This document shows positions 36,691 to 48,534 of a stretch of 64,000 nt of DNA, one piece after another. A program made the position numbers and the translations under genes. The notes beneath the pieces are model-generated. The model did no database searches, was not told the DNA's origin, and saw only the letters and a program-made list of their open reading frames with translations. Source of the DNA: Corbicula japonica (Eukaryota; Mollusca; Bivalvia; Venerida; Cyrenidae). The stretch lies in assembly GCA_038501625.1 (NCBI GenBank), contig JAZAYU010001105.1:23065-87064 (forward strand). The letters run 5' to 3'. Position 1 is the first letter of the stretch; each line of letters opens with the position of its first letter.

Positions 36691-37846
36691 ATCTTTTTCT
36701 TGGCGAGTTGTTTATGATGCTTTTCTGCTTGCATGTGTACATATTGAATGCTTTCTTTTCCGGTTGTCACGTTTCCTGATATAATAAAGTAACACATTAT
36801 GTGCAACAACAGTTAAACGACGAATTGTTTTTGAAATTGCACATCATTTACGAATATTTGTATCTCGACGAACTACTAGCAATGGAGTCTTCATGAATTT
36901 CATGAGTCTTACAATTTATAAAAACTATATTTTACAGTTCTCCAAGGTTCAAAAAAGTAATAAGTGAAATAAATTTCCAATACAATACTTTATTATATAT
37001 CAAGTGCATAATATACCTAGTAGAATAAAGAGTAGAATCGGTCACTAGGTTTGATCCCGGTAGCAAATGTTTGTTCAAGATTTATAAAAATTATACGGCT
37101 TCAACAATACTGTTTCTTACCCTTAACAGTGAATGGGAGATATAGCATACAGACATTCAATCGTCTACAGTATACAAAACAAACAAACAAACAAAAAGAG
37201 AAAAATACCCACAAGCATATATACAGTAACACGAAGCGAGATTATTTGAGATAAGGGGTATACGCAATGAATAAATAAGAAAAATTTGGTATAAAAATAC
37301 ACTTTGGTTCTGGAATACATTTGATACTATTTACAAGAAAGTAATCAGCACCTCCTGAAGAAGATATTAGCATTTGTACATATTATCAAGTTAACATTAA
37401 ATATACTCATTTTACCGCGAATATACACATGACACGTACCATACCAAACACTATCATATAAATTACAACAGAAAAAATATTGTGTCATCTTCCTTGTCAT
37501 ATACGGGTAGAGTATACTGAAAAATGTATTGATTGCTAAGAGATCGGTTGAATTTTTTGACGAAGGAAATGCGGCTAATTCTTTTTAACTTGTTTCATGG
37601 TGGACTGCTCCCTTCTAGACTGTAAAGGTTTGATTTATAAGACGTGGAAAGTGCCTTCTTACACGACGAAATTCTAACGCGACTTTTAATGTCTCATATT
37701 TCACGGATTGACACTGGATTCTCTGGAACCTTGATGATCTCCGGTATTCACTTGTCATAGACCAACAGTTTAAAGAAACCAGAAGTTATTTAAAGACGTT
37801 TGGGCAGGTTCTTAAATAATAAATTGTCCCTGAAATACCAGTACCC
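36691..37846. other. Stretch without recognised gene
   Basis: Beyond the stop of the minus-strand Ig receptor gene. A retroposon-like tail with CAACAATACTGTTTCTTACC is near 37105. No gene seen. Confidence 0.5.
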
Positions 37847-37932
37847 AAGGTTTTAAAGCTGAGATTGGAAACCAGTCTCAAATCTCCATTCAGACGCTTG
37901 AGATTTGAGACTGGTTTCCAATCTCAGCTTTT
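37847..37932. mobile_element. Foldback MITE family 2, compact copy
   Basis: About 86 bp, almost pure hairpin: GAGATTGGAAACCAGTCTCA and its inverse with a loop of only a few bases (TCCATTCAGACG region). It lies about 200 bp beyond the receptor stop codon, so it could be in the 3' untranslated region. Confidence 0.85.
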
Positions 37933-38132
37933 TAACCATAAGCCCAGTTTTCTGAATAAAATGGCTAAATACGAATAGTCATAGCCGCTCTATAGGCTAG
38001 TTGAGATAAAACCAACATTTTGGCGAATTTATAGCTTAATCGGAAACAAATCTTCTTAATTAATATGTTATAACATTTTGAAACCAAAGAACCGAAGAAT
38101 TCCAGTTAAGAGTACGTTGCTTCTTTAAGTGT

Positions 38133-38273
38133 TTATAAACACTTCATATTTATGTATTCCTCGTTAACAGAACTTTCTTTAGCATCTCCCTCGTCCGATG
38201 TTTTATCCGGCAGGTGGTCTCCAGCATCAAGTCTTTCTAGGTGAAGTTGTTCGTATAAAATGTGTTGACTATC
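38133..38273 (-). CDS. Ig receptor, last exon: tyrosine-motif tail and stop
   Basis: This is a 141-nt terminal exon. The acceptor is a long T-tract ending TTTTTAAG (AG at 38275-38274), and the frame starts in phase 0 with Asp. The 46-residue tail contains HILYEQL, which fits the ITIM consensus (I/V/L/S)xYxx(L/V/I). It ends EEYINMKCL before TAA. YINM fits both YxxM (PI3-kinase p85 SH2 motif) and YxN (Grb2 SH2 motif). The middle is acidic and polar, as expected of a cytoplasmic tail. These motif assignments follow the vertebrate SH2 literature; their use in a mollusc is inference. Confidence 0.75.
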   Translation of the reverse strand, partial: DSQHILYEQLHLERLDAGDHLPDKTSDEGDAKESSVNEEYINMKCL

Positions 38274-39032
38274 CTTAAAAAAAAAACAAGAATAAATGTT
38301 TTCAGTTAAAACTGAATGGATTCATTTATTCCAAGTTGATTCTTCTTCCAAGATACTTATGATAAAAAATAACTTGCCGTTAAGAAACATCGGTAATGTG
38401 TAGCAAACTTTAAAATGTGCATCTTTTAATGACCGGAAAATGAAAATTGTCGTCCACAGATAAGAAAGAAAAACTTCACTTCTGTTTAATATATTAAATA
38501 AAGAGGGGTCATTTTGGCTTGCTTACACGTATACGCAAATGAAAGACCGATAACTTTTCGGCAGTCGAGTTCCTATAGACATGTTATTTAACAGAGTTTG
38601 CTTTTTATATGGTTTCAATTAATGTTTGCTCAGGAGTAGGAATAATTGTAGAATGCTATTCTTTCCAATAAAATGCTAATTTCCCATGTGCAAGAACCAG
38701 GACGCCATTTTCTATAACTAGAATTTTAACTGAATTCGTCTAGTCAAACTATAACATTGTTATAACAAGGTTCTAATTTGCACTTATTACTCACTATGTA
38801 CTAACAAGTTCAAGCTGTCTCGGTGAACCTGCTCCAGCTCACCCAAAAACTCAATAATGTTGCATGCGAATGCACACTAACATATCAAACACAAGACGCT
38901 TATGACATTGACCAGCATAATAAAAAATATATCTACTAGATCATGCCAAATCAATGTCAGACCAAATACCAATAATCGACAACTTTTAAATGATAATTAA
39001 TACAATAACGTTTTTACAAGGCAAGTATATAC

Positions 39033-39144
39033 CTGAGATTGCGGTGCAGTAAGGCTTTGGTACACGCTTTGGTCTATACTCGGGCCCGCTCTGTTATCAT
39101 TGGAAGCATCTTGATTCGACTGAAGATTTCGGCTATTGTCTTCA
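39033..39144 (-). CDS. Ig receptor, cytoplasmic exon with SVYQSL
   Basis: This is a 112-nt exon. The acceptor is TTCATATTAG (AG at 39146-39145) and the donor GTATAT starts at 39032. It enters in phase 2 (completing an Arg codon with the 31-nt exon) and leaves in phase 0. The peptide is polar (Asn, Gln, Ser, Asp) and ends GPSIDQSVYQSLTAPQSQ. SVYQSL fits the ITIM consensus. The exact fit of phases with the small upstream exon and the last exon is the main support. Confidence 0.75.
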
Positions 39145-39569
39145 CTAATATGAAATAAAAGTATCTAAGTTTACAACATAACTTAAGAAGGGAGGTGTAC
39201 ATCTTTGATTTTATACGAACGGGTTGTTGCAATTCTAAACGTGCGATAAAAATTTACAAGTTGCCCCGGTGAAATACATCGCTCTTAGCACAAACTGCGC
39301 CCCTTGTTGCTAATTTGGTTATTACTCAAGAGACTAAATGTTATCTCGTTCTACTGAATATCAAAATGACAAGCCTTTAAAAACACCATGTTCTTTGTCC
39401 ATTTATTTGTTTCATCTCTAGGTAAGATTGGCTAATTACAACAATTCTGGAACGCAAAACTTATTATGTCTTATGTCATACTTTCAAACTTTATTTAAAC
39501 TCAATTGGGGTAAATAAATGTTTATAAAATTAAAACTGTAAATTTAAAATAATGAGCTTATTTACTTAC

Positions 39570-39600
39570 CGCATTTCGGCGTTTTCTGGTGATTTATCAC
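39570..39600 (-). CDS. Ig receptor, 31-nt juxtamembrane microexon
   Basis: It lies between a CTTTTAG acceptor (AG at 39602-39601) and a GTAAGT donor (39569-39564). It begins in phase 1, completing the Gly codon left by the transmembrane exon, and ends in phase 2, giving DKSPENAEM. Although tiny, it bridges the only possible phase change between the transmembrane exon and the SVYQSL exon. Confidence 0.7.
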
Positions 39601-40393
39601 CTAAAAGTATGAACAAAACCGCAAAAATAATCTCATTATAGTCATACTTGGTACAAACATTTACGATACAAGATTATTGACATATTAAGTTGACAATTGA
39701 AGAGAAATAAAAACGAAGTTGTGATCAGTGAGCAGGTGTTATAGTAAACTGCGGTTGTTCTATTTTCTTAAGTTGTAAGTTGGAAAACTTTAAAGCGTTT
39801 CACCTACGCTGCAATTTAATTTAGCTACGAATTTCCAGGAGAGTATTCCTAATTACAACAATAAGGAGACACTACGAGGGTTGTTCAAAATTAAATAGGA
39901 CTGCGAGTCATGCTTCTTCATATTTAATTAAATCTGAAATATTTTCATATGTACGGCACTCGTGAAATGTTGTCTACAAGTCGAGCATGATTTTATTACA
40001 TAATTTTGCTAAACCCATGTTTCCTACGTTATTTAATAACCATGGTAACGCGCACCCGGCGCAGCGCGTAAAAAGTAATTGAAGATTAGATTTACTTCTA
40101 GTTTTTTTCATAATTCGGCGTCCGTGTTTTCTGATATTCCGCCAACCTGTTTCGTTATATTCAGGTGGCTTAGTCTCCAAATTTGATGTCATTTGGACAT
40201 TTTCTTGCTAAATAAATACGATTTGAAGAGCAGTAGTCATAGCGTTTAATGTAGAATTTTGACGTCCATTTAAAAGATAAAAATTTGCGCGATCGTTTAA
40301 ATTTGTCAACATATGGGCGATATTTGTTCAGCTTCATATGAGAATGTATGATTTATGAAGGGCAATGAATCGGCGAGCAGGTCAGGCGTTTTC

Positions 40394-40610
40394 AGCTGGC
40401 ACAGGCGATTCAAAGATGGCAAAGACGAGATCACATACAGAAAAGGCCAATAAGAAAGCGGGATATTGAAGGAACGTTAGTGACGTTAGATGCATAAGAG
40501 CTACAGAAGGATCGCTGGTATACAGGTCGCGAGCTGTACCGTATGTTTATTGTTACCATCGGGTCAATTTTTTCGATTCTTAACAAAGAATTGAATATGA
40601 GAAGGATTTT
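40394..40610 (+). pseudogene. Mariner transposase N-terminal relic
   Basis: SWHRRFKDGKDEI at 40394-40432 matches the mariner (W/Y)H..F..G.D.. segment. About 40 bp on, in another frame, GRELYRMFIVTIGSIFSILN and KELNMRRI match the second helix-turn-helix region (RELA..LGIS.GSV..IL...L.MR). An in-frame TAA at 40495-40497 and the frame shift show that it is dead. The catalytic DD34D domain is not seen. Confidence 0.7.
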
Positions 40611-40861
40611 TATACTATTTTATTGTGTTTACACAGATCTATGAGTATTTCAAAAAGTTAATGACCTAAGGATACGCAGTAATTATTAGAGGTATTTTCC
40701 CCGATTTTGTTTCATAAATGCTAGCCTGTGTTAAGTAGAAAGGAATATTTTTCGATAAATGAATAATTATTTATATTTCGCTGTACATGTTCATATCATT
40801 TTTAGATCAGATGATGGTGTTTGGCATTAAAACGAAACACTTATTTCATTTGCATACTTAC

Positions 40862-40945
40862 ATTATAGGTCCGTGCCCGTTGGTGCAGAGATCGTGATCA
40901 AAGATCACAATTAAGAGCGAAGAACGTTCGACTCCCGGGCCTTTC
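40862..40945 (+). repeat. Possible tRNA-derived SINE head
   Basis: CCGTTGGTGCAGAGATCG is a loose A box, and ACGTTCGACTCCCGGGC, 45 bp on, is a good B box (GTTCGANNCC) with a pairing GGGCC end. A proper tRNA fold is not evident. It could be the head of a SINE inside the mariner relic. Confidence 0.35.
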
Positions 40946-41289
40946 CCATGAGAGTGGAGTAAAAATGTGGCCATTTTTTTCCGCGTGAACAACACAGACG
41001 AAAATTGGTTATGGAAGAGTGCCTTAAGAAAGAATGACGCTAGTGACATTTCGTATTTATTTTGCGACGTCATAAACGTCATTTGCTGTAATGTTAGCGT
41101 GCGCCGGGTTGCGTACCCCTCGTTACTTGTAAATTGCATAGATTTGTTATTTCTTAAAATTTTGTATTGATTTTTTCACTGTATGTAGAGGTCATGTTCC
41201 GATATTCGTTGCTTCCAAAATCGTGTAAGTAAATTAAAAGGTGTGAACAGTAGTGCCGCAGTCCTATTAATTTTTGAACAACCCTCGTA

Positions 41290-42077
41290 TAATATCTTAA
41301 TCTTCATAAATATCATCTTAAAAACAAAATTAATGAAAATCCGATTAAATACACTATATTTTCACGACAGTAAAGCCTAAAAAAGAACGAAGCATTTGTC
41401 ATCTGAAACTATTGTTATACATGTACTTGTAGCTGTATGTTAATGGAAATTTATCCCTATTCCTTCAGTATTTTATAATGTTTTTACCCATGTCTTAAAT
41501 CTGGCAACTCATTGTAATATGCCTTTCAAAAATCACGGAGTCCGCTATTAAAAAAGCAACTTTATACAGCTAGAATTTGCGGTATTTTCTAGAGTTACTT
41601 CATTTGTTTAGGAAAATAATTTCAATTTTAAGAATGTAGACAGAAAAAAAAATCATAACTCATTCTTACTTTCTTTACTACTTACTATAAGACTTGATAT
41701 CTCCACTGAACTTATTTATTTCTTTTCAGTAATTGATACATCCTTACACATTATGTTAAAAGTACGAGTTTTCAAATAAGATTAACAAAACAAAAATATT
41801 CACTGTTTTCGACAACCTGTATCGCTCGATGTGTTAAGTCAATAAATTTAATGGAACAATCGTGTTCATTTTACATTGAATTTATTAAACTCGTCATCTA
41901 AATCAAAACTCGACAGGAAACATCGTTTTATCGATTTAAATGACTCGTTAAACTAATTTCAGTATAAAATAATCACTCATGTTTTATCTTCCTTTGATTA
42001 TTATTGATAAAAATATTATGTGTTCTAATTTCGATTCCGTTGAAATTCGTTTATCTGTAATATATTCAAATACATTT
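41290..42077. other. Stretch without recognised gene (receptor intron)
   Basis: AT-rich intron, nothing supported. Confidence 0.5.
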
Positions 42078-42324
42078 AACCAGCAAACAATGACTAAAAA
42101 CAAATGATTTATATATATTTTATTTTATTAAGGATTGGCACAAAATTGTCATGGCTGGGTTTAGATAATATTTAATATATAGCTTAACAATGCAAACTGA
42201 GTAAAACTTCCATTAGAATTCTTGAATATGAATTGACGTTATTTCTTGCTTCGTCCACGAGCGCAAGAGTTTTATGATATTAAACAATCGCTAGCATACT
42301 AAAATAAGAAAGTTCAGGTTAACA

Positions 42325-42512
42325 AGGGAGTTTGCTAACGAGTTACCTCCCTTCATAAAAGTTTTTTATTGCCGGGAGTTTGCCAACGAGTTACCTCTCC
42401 TTGTAAAGTTTGTAATCACCTATGTTGGGAGTTCGCCAACGAGTTACCTCCCTTTAAAACAAATATGTTAACACCGATGTTGGGAGTTCGCCAACGAGTT
42501 ACCTCCCTTTAA
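42325..42512. repeat. Four copies of a 26-bp GGGAGTT...ACCTCCC motif
   Basis: GGGAGTTCGCCAACGAGTTA followed by CCTCCC recurs at about 42326, 42375, 42427 and 42481, spaced about 50 bp. Each can form a short stem. On the minus (gene) strand it reads GGGAGGTAACTCGTTGGCGA. Confidence 0.85.
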
Positions 42513-42589
42513 AAAGTCTTTGATCCCAAATGTTCGAACATCATCTGTACCGATGCCAGTAATAGATGTATAAAAACAGTCTTTTTTCG

Positions 42590-42674
42590 ATTTTCCATCA
42601 CATGGTTTACAGGAATCTGGTTGCAAGTTATCGCCAGATGCAAGCTAATTCCAGCCACGACGATGTGTAATACC
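42590..42674 (-). other. Possible alternative receptor tail exon (short, with stop)
   Basis: After a TATATTTCCAG acceptor (AG at 42676-42675), reading in phase 1 gives GYYTSSWLELACIWR and TAA. Phase fits either the transmembrane exon or the exon ending at 47842. It would end the protein without ITIMs. Only a good acceptor and the phase support it. Confidence 0.25.
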
Positions 42675-43126
42675 CTGGAAATATAAAACAAAACCAAGAA
42701 AAAGGGGCAGGGTTGGGTGGGAAGTTATTAAACAAAGTTTTTTATGTAAAGTAGCAATGCCTCTACCTCGTTCCGTTGATAAAGAATCGAAAAGACTGGA
42801 ATCTGCGGAGACAAGAGTTTATATAGGCAAAGTCACGTGGTGACGTGTGACGTAACAAGAGTCATTTCTGCTGGTTAAAGTGTTTAATCTTTAATCGATT
42901 AAACATACTATTAACCAGCAAACAATGACTAAAAACAAATGATTTATATATATTTTATTTTATTAAGGATTGGCACAAAATTGTCATGGCTGGGTTTAGA
43001 TAATATTTAATATATAGCTTAACAATGCAAACTGAGTAAAACTTCCATTAGAATTCTTGAATATGAATTGACGTTATTTCTTGCTTCGTCCACGAGCGCA
43101 AGAGTTTTATGATATTAAACAATCGC

Positions 43127-44054
43127 CAAAAAGGTGAGAGAGTAAGCGAACGAACCTTCCGCCAAAAGCGGAATATCATAAAACGACCCAAAACCCATGA
43201 CAATTTTATGCAAACATTACGTCCTGATACTTATTATATAATAATTGTTGAGAAGTTCCAAGCTGCCGGTTAATAAACAGGTTGCGGCAGAAGTTTATTT
43301 AGCTAATGATAGTAAAATAGCCAACTAATATTTATACATTAGGATAAAATTCAGTGACAAAAACAAAGTCTGTTGTAGTAAAAACGTGTTTGGCAATGTA
43401 CAAGGAATTTATAAACAGCTCCCAATATACCGAGATGGTTTTAACCATAATCTCGTATCCAGGGAAGATCGGATGAAAAGTAAAGGGTATCTCGATTGAT
43501 ATCGAGAATTTTAAGACAAACATCCCCGTTTTTTTTGCAGTTAGTTCGCAGGAAACTGTTTAATATTGTTTACATTTGGTTTGCAATAAAATTGTTCGTA
43601 TTATACCGCCAAGACCTTCTAGGTAGAGGCTGCGACCAAATAAAACTTATATTAGACTTCATCCCTAACGACTCTGTAAATTTTTTTGACCATCAATGTA
43701 AGATTTAGTGTTTTATTCCTAACCCAAGGTCACTTACCCGACAAAAAATAATTAAATCTTCAGACGACCGGTTGAAAGTCAATAAACATTTACATTATCA
43801 TGCATTATGTCACTGGTTTAATATTACAGTCAAACTACTCTTGAATAACGACCGCCTGTGAAAAAATACTTTATATATAAAATACCATTTTTTCCGTCAA
43901 TAAATAAAGGAATAATTGCATTTGGAACAAAGACCTTCCGCTTATATAGACCACTTATGGCCATCTCTAGATTGGACTTAGTAGACATAATTTGATTGTT
44001 GGTATATTTAATAACTAAATTGTAAGTCACGAGTGCAAAGGAAGGTAAAGTAAA
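43127..44054. other. Stretch without recognised gene (receptor intron)
   Basis: Nothing supported; a few short uninformative open frames. Confidence 0.5.
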
Positions 44055-44875
44055 TTTTTCAAACATATAAACGGAAACAAATCCGCTAAATATAAGTTTA
44101 TTGCGCTATTTATCCTTTCAACAGCTATAATATCAAAATAGTACATCCTTCATATAGCTCGGATGGCCAGAAAATAGCATTCAACGTAACCAATCTGTAT
44201 TTAAATGCAAAAAGGTGTTGCCGGCTTTCACATTACAGCATATCGCAACTAGTAACATCACATTATAATTTTGAAACTGATGACCCCTTGTTTAATGAAC
44301 ACGGACTTCCTGCCTCCACATTTTTTCAAACGTATAAACGGAAACAAATCCGCTAAACAGAAGTTTATAATGCTATTTATCCTGTCAACAGTCATAATAG
44401 CATAATGGTACATCCTTCAAATAACTCGGATGTCCAGAAAATAGCATTCAACGGAACCTATCTGTATTTAAATGCCAAAAGATGTTGCCGGCTTTCACAT
44501 TACAGCATATGGCAACTGATAACATCACATTATAATTTTGAAAACTGACGACCCCTTGTTTAATGAACACGGACTGCCTGCCTCCACATTTTTTCAAACG
44601 TATAAACGGAAACAAATCCGCTTAACAGAAGTTTATAATGCTATTTATGCTGTCAACAGTCATAATAGCATAATGGTACATCCTTCAAATAGCTCGGATG
44701 TCCAGAAAATAGCATTCAACGGGACCTATCTGTATTTAAATGCCAAAAGATGTTGCCGGCTTTCACATTACAGCATATGGCAACTGATAACATCTCATTA
44801 TAATTTTGAAAAGTGACGACCCCTTGTTTAATAAACACGGACTGCCTGCCTCCACATTAAGCTCGGCAGCCTTTT
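44055..44875. repeat. 268-bp tandem repeat, three copies
   Basis: TATAAACGGAAACAAATCCG starts units near 44066, 44333 and 44601. The last two copies are almost identical, the first more diverged. The 92-codon open frame inside is the repeat. Confidence 0.9.
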
Positions 44876-45079
44876 TTCCAAATATTTAAATCATTATTTT
44901 TTTTTATATATTGAATTTAATTGAAAATGGTGGTCGTCAAATGAATTGTTGGGCTGATGGGAGAGGGGTCTATAGAAATTTAGCAATAGATAGCCCAACT
45001 GTTTCATATAGTACATGTAATACTATTTATTAAGTTTTATTCAGAAAGTCATATTTTAAAAACAATTCATTATATACAA

Positions 45080-45315
45080 CATTACACATCCTTCAAAGAG
45101 CTCGGATTGCCAGAAATAGTAAAATTATTGAAAGTCATAGTCATTATAATAAGAATTCATTATATAAAACATAGCACATCCTTCGAAGAGCTCGGATGGC
45201 CAGAAATAGTAGAATTATTTAACGTCATATTATACTGACGAATCATTACACATTGCACATCCTTCAAAGAGCTCGGATAGCCAGAAATAGTAATATTTAG
45301 AAAGTAACATTATAA
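45080..45315. repeat. 80-90 bp tandem repeat, three copies
   Basis: CACATCCTTC(A/G)AAGAGCTCGG followed by AT(T/G)GCCAGAAATAGT near 45086, 45174 and 45258. The core ACATCCTTCA.ATAGCTCGGA is shared with the 268-bp repeat, so both derive from one sequence. Confidence 0.85.
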
Positions 45316-47841
45316 TATCAATCATATATAATATGGCAGAATATTCAAAAGTTCCAATCGCCTGAACGTAGTTCGTTTTAATAATTCATCGGACATAACT
45401 ATGTAAAAATTCAAAAGTTTCAAGTGACTTCAATTGAAATGACAAACTTGCGTGACAGATAATTGATTTAATTTTGCATATGTCCACGTGATCATAAATA
45501 CTGAGTACAATAACCCCTTAGCTCAGTTTTCGATGACGTAAAATAGAGCCCAAATATGTTGCTTCTCATAACAAAATCTTAAAGACGTATTACAAACATA
45601 AATTTTGTTGTTCTTATTTATAAAATCACTAAACCGTAGTAAGACTAAAACGAAAAACCGGCAGTGAAAACACAGCGACATACGTGTTTATTACTGTTCA
45701 AGGACGAAAATGAGTTTGCCGAGGATTGTTCCTAAAAGAAATCCACAACATTTCCTGTGTTTTTACGCAAACAATCTAACATAGCTTTATCATGAAATGT
45801 TCTGTGTTACCTGGTATAGTCAACTATATTAACGTAACTTAAAGCAGCAAGATGACCGCTAACAGTTGAATGGGGATATTGATTTAAAGGGAGTTACTCA
45901 TCAATAACGAAAATATCGTATATGTTCAAAAATCAAATTTTATAATATTGTTACATGTAAAAGTGTAGAAGACCCGTTAATAAAGTAAATGGAATATAGT
46001 GTTCTTGTAAGTTAACTACGAGTTGATTTTTTTTTCAAAGCCAAAGTTGCTATAGCGCTACGAATGCAGTAAAAATTTCTCACAAACAGATCCTAAATGA
46101 CACTGATTTGACTAAATTTCTGTGAAATTCGCTTCTGTTCAGTTCTTTTTGAAGTATTATATGGTGCATGCAATTAATATGAACCGCATCTGAGATATTC
46201 AAGTATTCCCACGAATTGTGAATACGCAGCTTTAAGGGATGCAATAAATTCCGTAATAACATTGATATTTAGAGTAATACAAATGATGTTCCAGACCCCA
46301 GTTAATCGCAAACGCGGTAAAGTTGTCTAAATAGTAGTTTTAGCCCCTTTTTGAATTATCTGATACAGAGGCTGATGTCGGTATGAAATTCTCTACGCAC
46401 TCTAAAAGATCTGGCATGGTTCAAAAGTACCGGAAGTGATTCAAACACTATTGCATGAAAATGAAAAGGACTAACAGAATTAGCGTTGCAGATAGTATTC
46501 CATTTTCCCGGAATATGCTTGCACTTTGATCTAAATGGTTCTATTACATTGAAAGAGGATTAAAGTTTTCGAATTCAATGCATTAAGTTTTACGTTTGTG
46601 AGGACTTCATGTTTCAACGAAGGCGCGATTCTCGAACCACACGAGCGCTTATTAAAATAAGTTACTGTTATGCCCTTAAAGACACTTTTTTAGCACAATG
46701 GCCATTCAAAAACCGCTAAAGGTTAGATTGTCGGATGCGTCAGATTAAAGTTCAAGCACAACGTCTTGTAGCCAGTCTAGCCGCTAAATATACACGTTTT
46801 ATGTATTTTAAATAGGGAAGCGTTCTCTCTCTTATTTTCTTGATATTCCTAATGAAATGATGGGGTTTCTTAGCTGATGACATGGCATCATAGATTCAGC
46901 GTAAACATGCACGACCTACCGGTATGGTCTTAGAAATAAAAATACATTCCTCCAACACCAACTGGAGTTGTTTTAATGTTATTTTCTTTGAGTTTTAAAC
47001 TTAAGGTTACCCGACTGATAGCTTTTCTTCTTATTATTTTTATGTGAGACAAATGAAGGACCAACCCATTTCCTCGACATTAAATGAAAGCAGGATTACC
47101 AGACGATTTAACAAGGAAAAAACATGTGTAATAAACGATCAATTTTTTATCTGTCTCCTGCCGTATAGATCATTGAACAAGTTGACAAAATTTTTCGAAA
47201 ATGAATAAAGAGCATAACGCCCCAGTGGACTCGAGGAAATGTTGTCTAGAACGGATATTTTCCGAGGAGGTAAGGTTTAATATATCGTTCGAATCGTAAA
47301 ATCAACAACCGATGTGTTTTAAAGCGAACCTTACATTGGCTGATAACTTCATATCTTTTACGATATAAATTTATGCGATTAAAAAAGTCAGTTCAGACTT
47401 CAAGGTATTTTCCGTTTAAGAAATGATTCACCGTTCAAAACATGTAATTGTTGTTTAACCCAAGATTCTTGATCTGGTTGTTTAGGCAACAGGTTTTTCA
47501 AATGTTTTGATTATTTTGACTATCATTTTAAAATAAGTGGGTCAAGCATGACTAGCATAAGGTCGGATTTTTAAAATATTTTCACCTGGTGTGGAGAATG
47601 TATGAAATGGTGTTTCAACCTCCTGTACACTCTGTTTCCTGGACCGCAACACATGTTCCTGGACCATCCGTCTGTTATCGCCGCCTTGAGAAGCCGTCCG
47701 TTATCAATGTACTTGCCGAGACAGATCATCCTGCTTGTGTTTCGTCATCTTTGGATTGTTTACTCGGGTATAGAAATAAGAGAAAAACTTTAGGAGAAAA
47801 TTGCAAAACTAATTTCGTAATATTAAAATTATAATATATAC
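45316..47841. other. Stretch without recognised gene (receptor intron)
   Basis: I found no supported exon. Plus-strand open frames at 47589-47834 lack any family signature. Confidence 0.45.
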
Positions 47842-47926
47842 CTACAGGCGTGCAACTGCTTATATCCGAGTACTCGGCTGAATCCACACGAATCACCAAG
47901 GAATTCCCGGAATGCACCAGACATTT
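47842..47926 (-). other. Possible alternative cytoplasmic exon (85 nt)
   Basis: An AG at 47928-47927 and a GTATAT donor after 47842 bracket an open stretch. One frame gives VDSAEYSDISSCTPV, which has a YSDI tyrosine and a receptor-tail look. That frame needs a phase-0 entry, whereas the transmembrane exon leaves in phase 1; entered in phase 1 it would run into a stop after joining the microexon. So it is either a frame-changing alternative exon giving an ITIM-less tail, or a relic. Confidence 0.3.
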
Positions 47927-48534
47927 CTAATATCATCGTTTTAAAACTTTTTTTAGTGGACGGGGAGATTGCAAGATCCCTAACCGTCTATAGCATAATA
48001 ATAAATCTGCATTAAAACATGTAGAGGCTTACTACGCCCCTGAAAAAAAAGTTACGACAGGTCGCCAATAATATAAGATAAATGCTGGTGGGAGATTATT
48101 TAAATATGATTTACATCAAGGTTCGTTATAAAATGCTCAAAAATTCGAAATTCGTAACCTGTAAATTTATAGACCCTACAGTAATATCGATTTGTTTACG
48201 CGAGCTCTTGGCAGCTGCGCGCGGTCATGACGTCAGCAACATAAGTTCTTTTTTTTTTTTAAATATTTTATTATAAATGTATTTTATATTAGATCTATAT
48301 ATAAAAGATAAATTGAAATTGCTTTAAATGAAATGATTATCTTAAATGAGAATGAAGTAAATGAGCAAATATGTATTTTCCAATATCAATAAGCTCACCA
48401 TGTGCTTCCCACGTGGCTGTGTATAAAAAACTGCTTTAAAAGCATAAAAATTACTGTAAGTAGTTCAAAATATTTAAAATATTATTAAAAATTAATTATC
48501 ATCGTTAAGGAAGTGAAAAATAGACATTTGAAAG

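Larger units (their letters stand above)
39875..41287 (+). mobile_element. Degraded mariner-like element
   Basis: Inverted ends CGAGGGTTGTTCAAAATTAA (left) and TTAATTTTTGAACAACCCTCG (right, 20-21 bp) are flanked by TA on both sides, the mariner/Tc1 target. At 1.41 kb it is close to the usual 1.3 kb, and it holds a transposase relic at 40394-40610. Much of the inside is unrelated sequence, so it has been rearranged. It lies in intron sequence of the minus-strand Ig receptor. Confidence 0.85.
42078..43126. repeat. Direct 210-bp repeats (B) bracketing a 190-bp repeat (A)
   Basis: Block B, starting ACCAGCAAACAATGACTAAA, occurs at about 42080-42290 and 42914-43126, nearly identical. Block A, starting AAGTTATTAAACAAAG and ending AAACATACTA, occurs at about 42722-42911 and again at 48535-48720. 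Just after the second B, ACCCATGACAATTTTATGC is an inverse of an internal B segment. This looks like pieces of one recently active element. Confidence 0.75.

Noticed and set aside
40862..40945. A functional tRNA gene
   Set aside because: Only the B box is good; no cloverleaf can be drawn with a plausible anticodon arm, so at most a SINE head.
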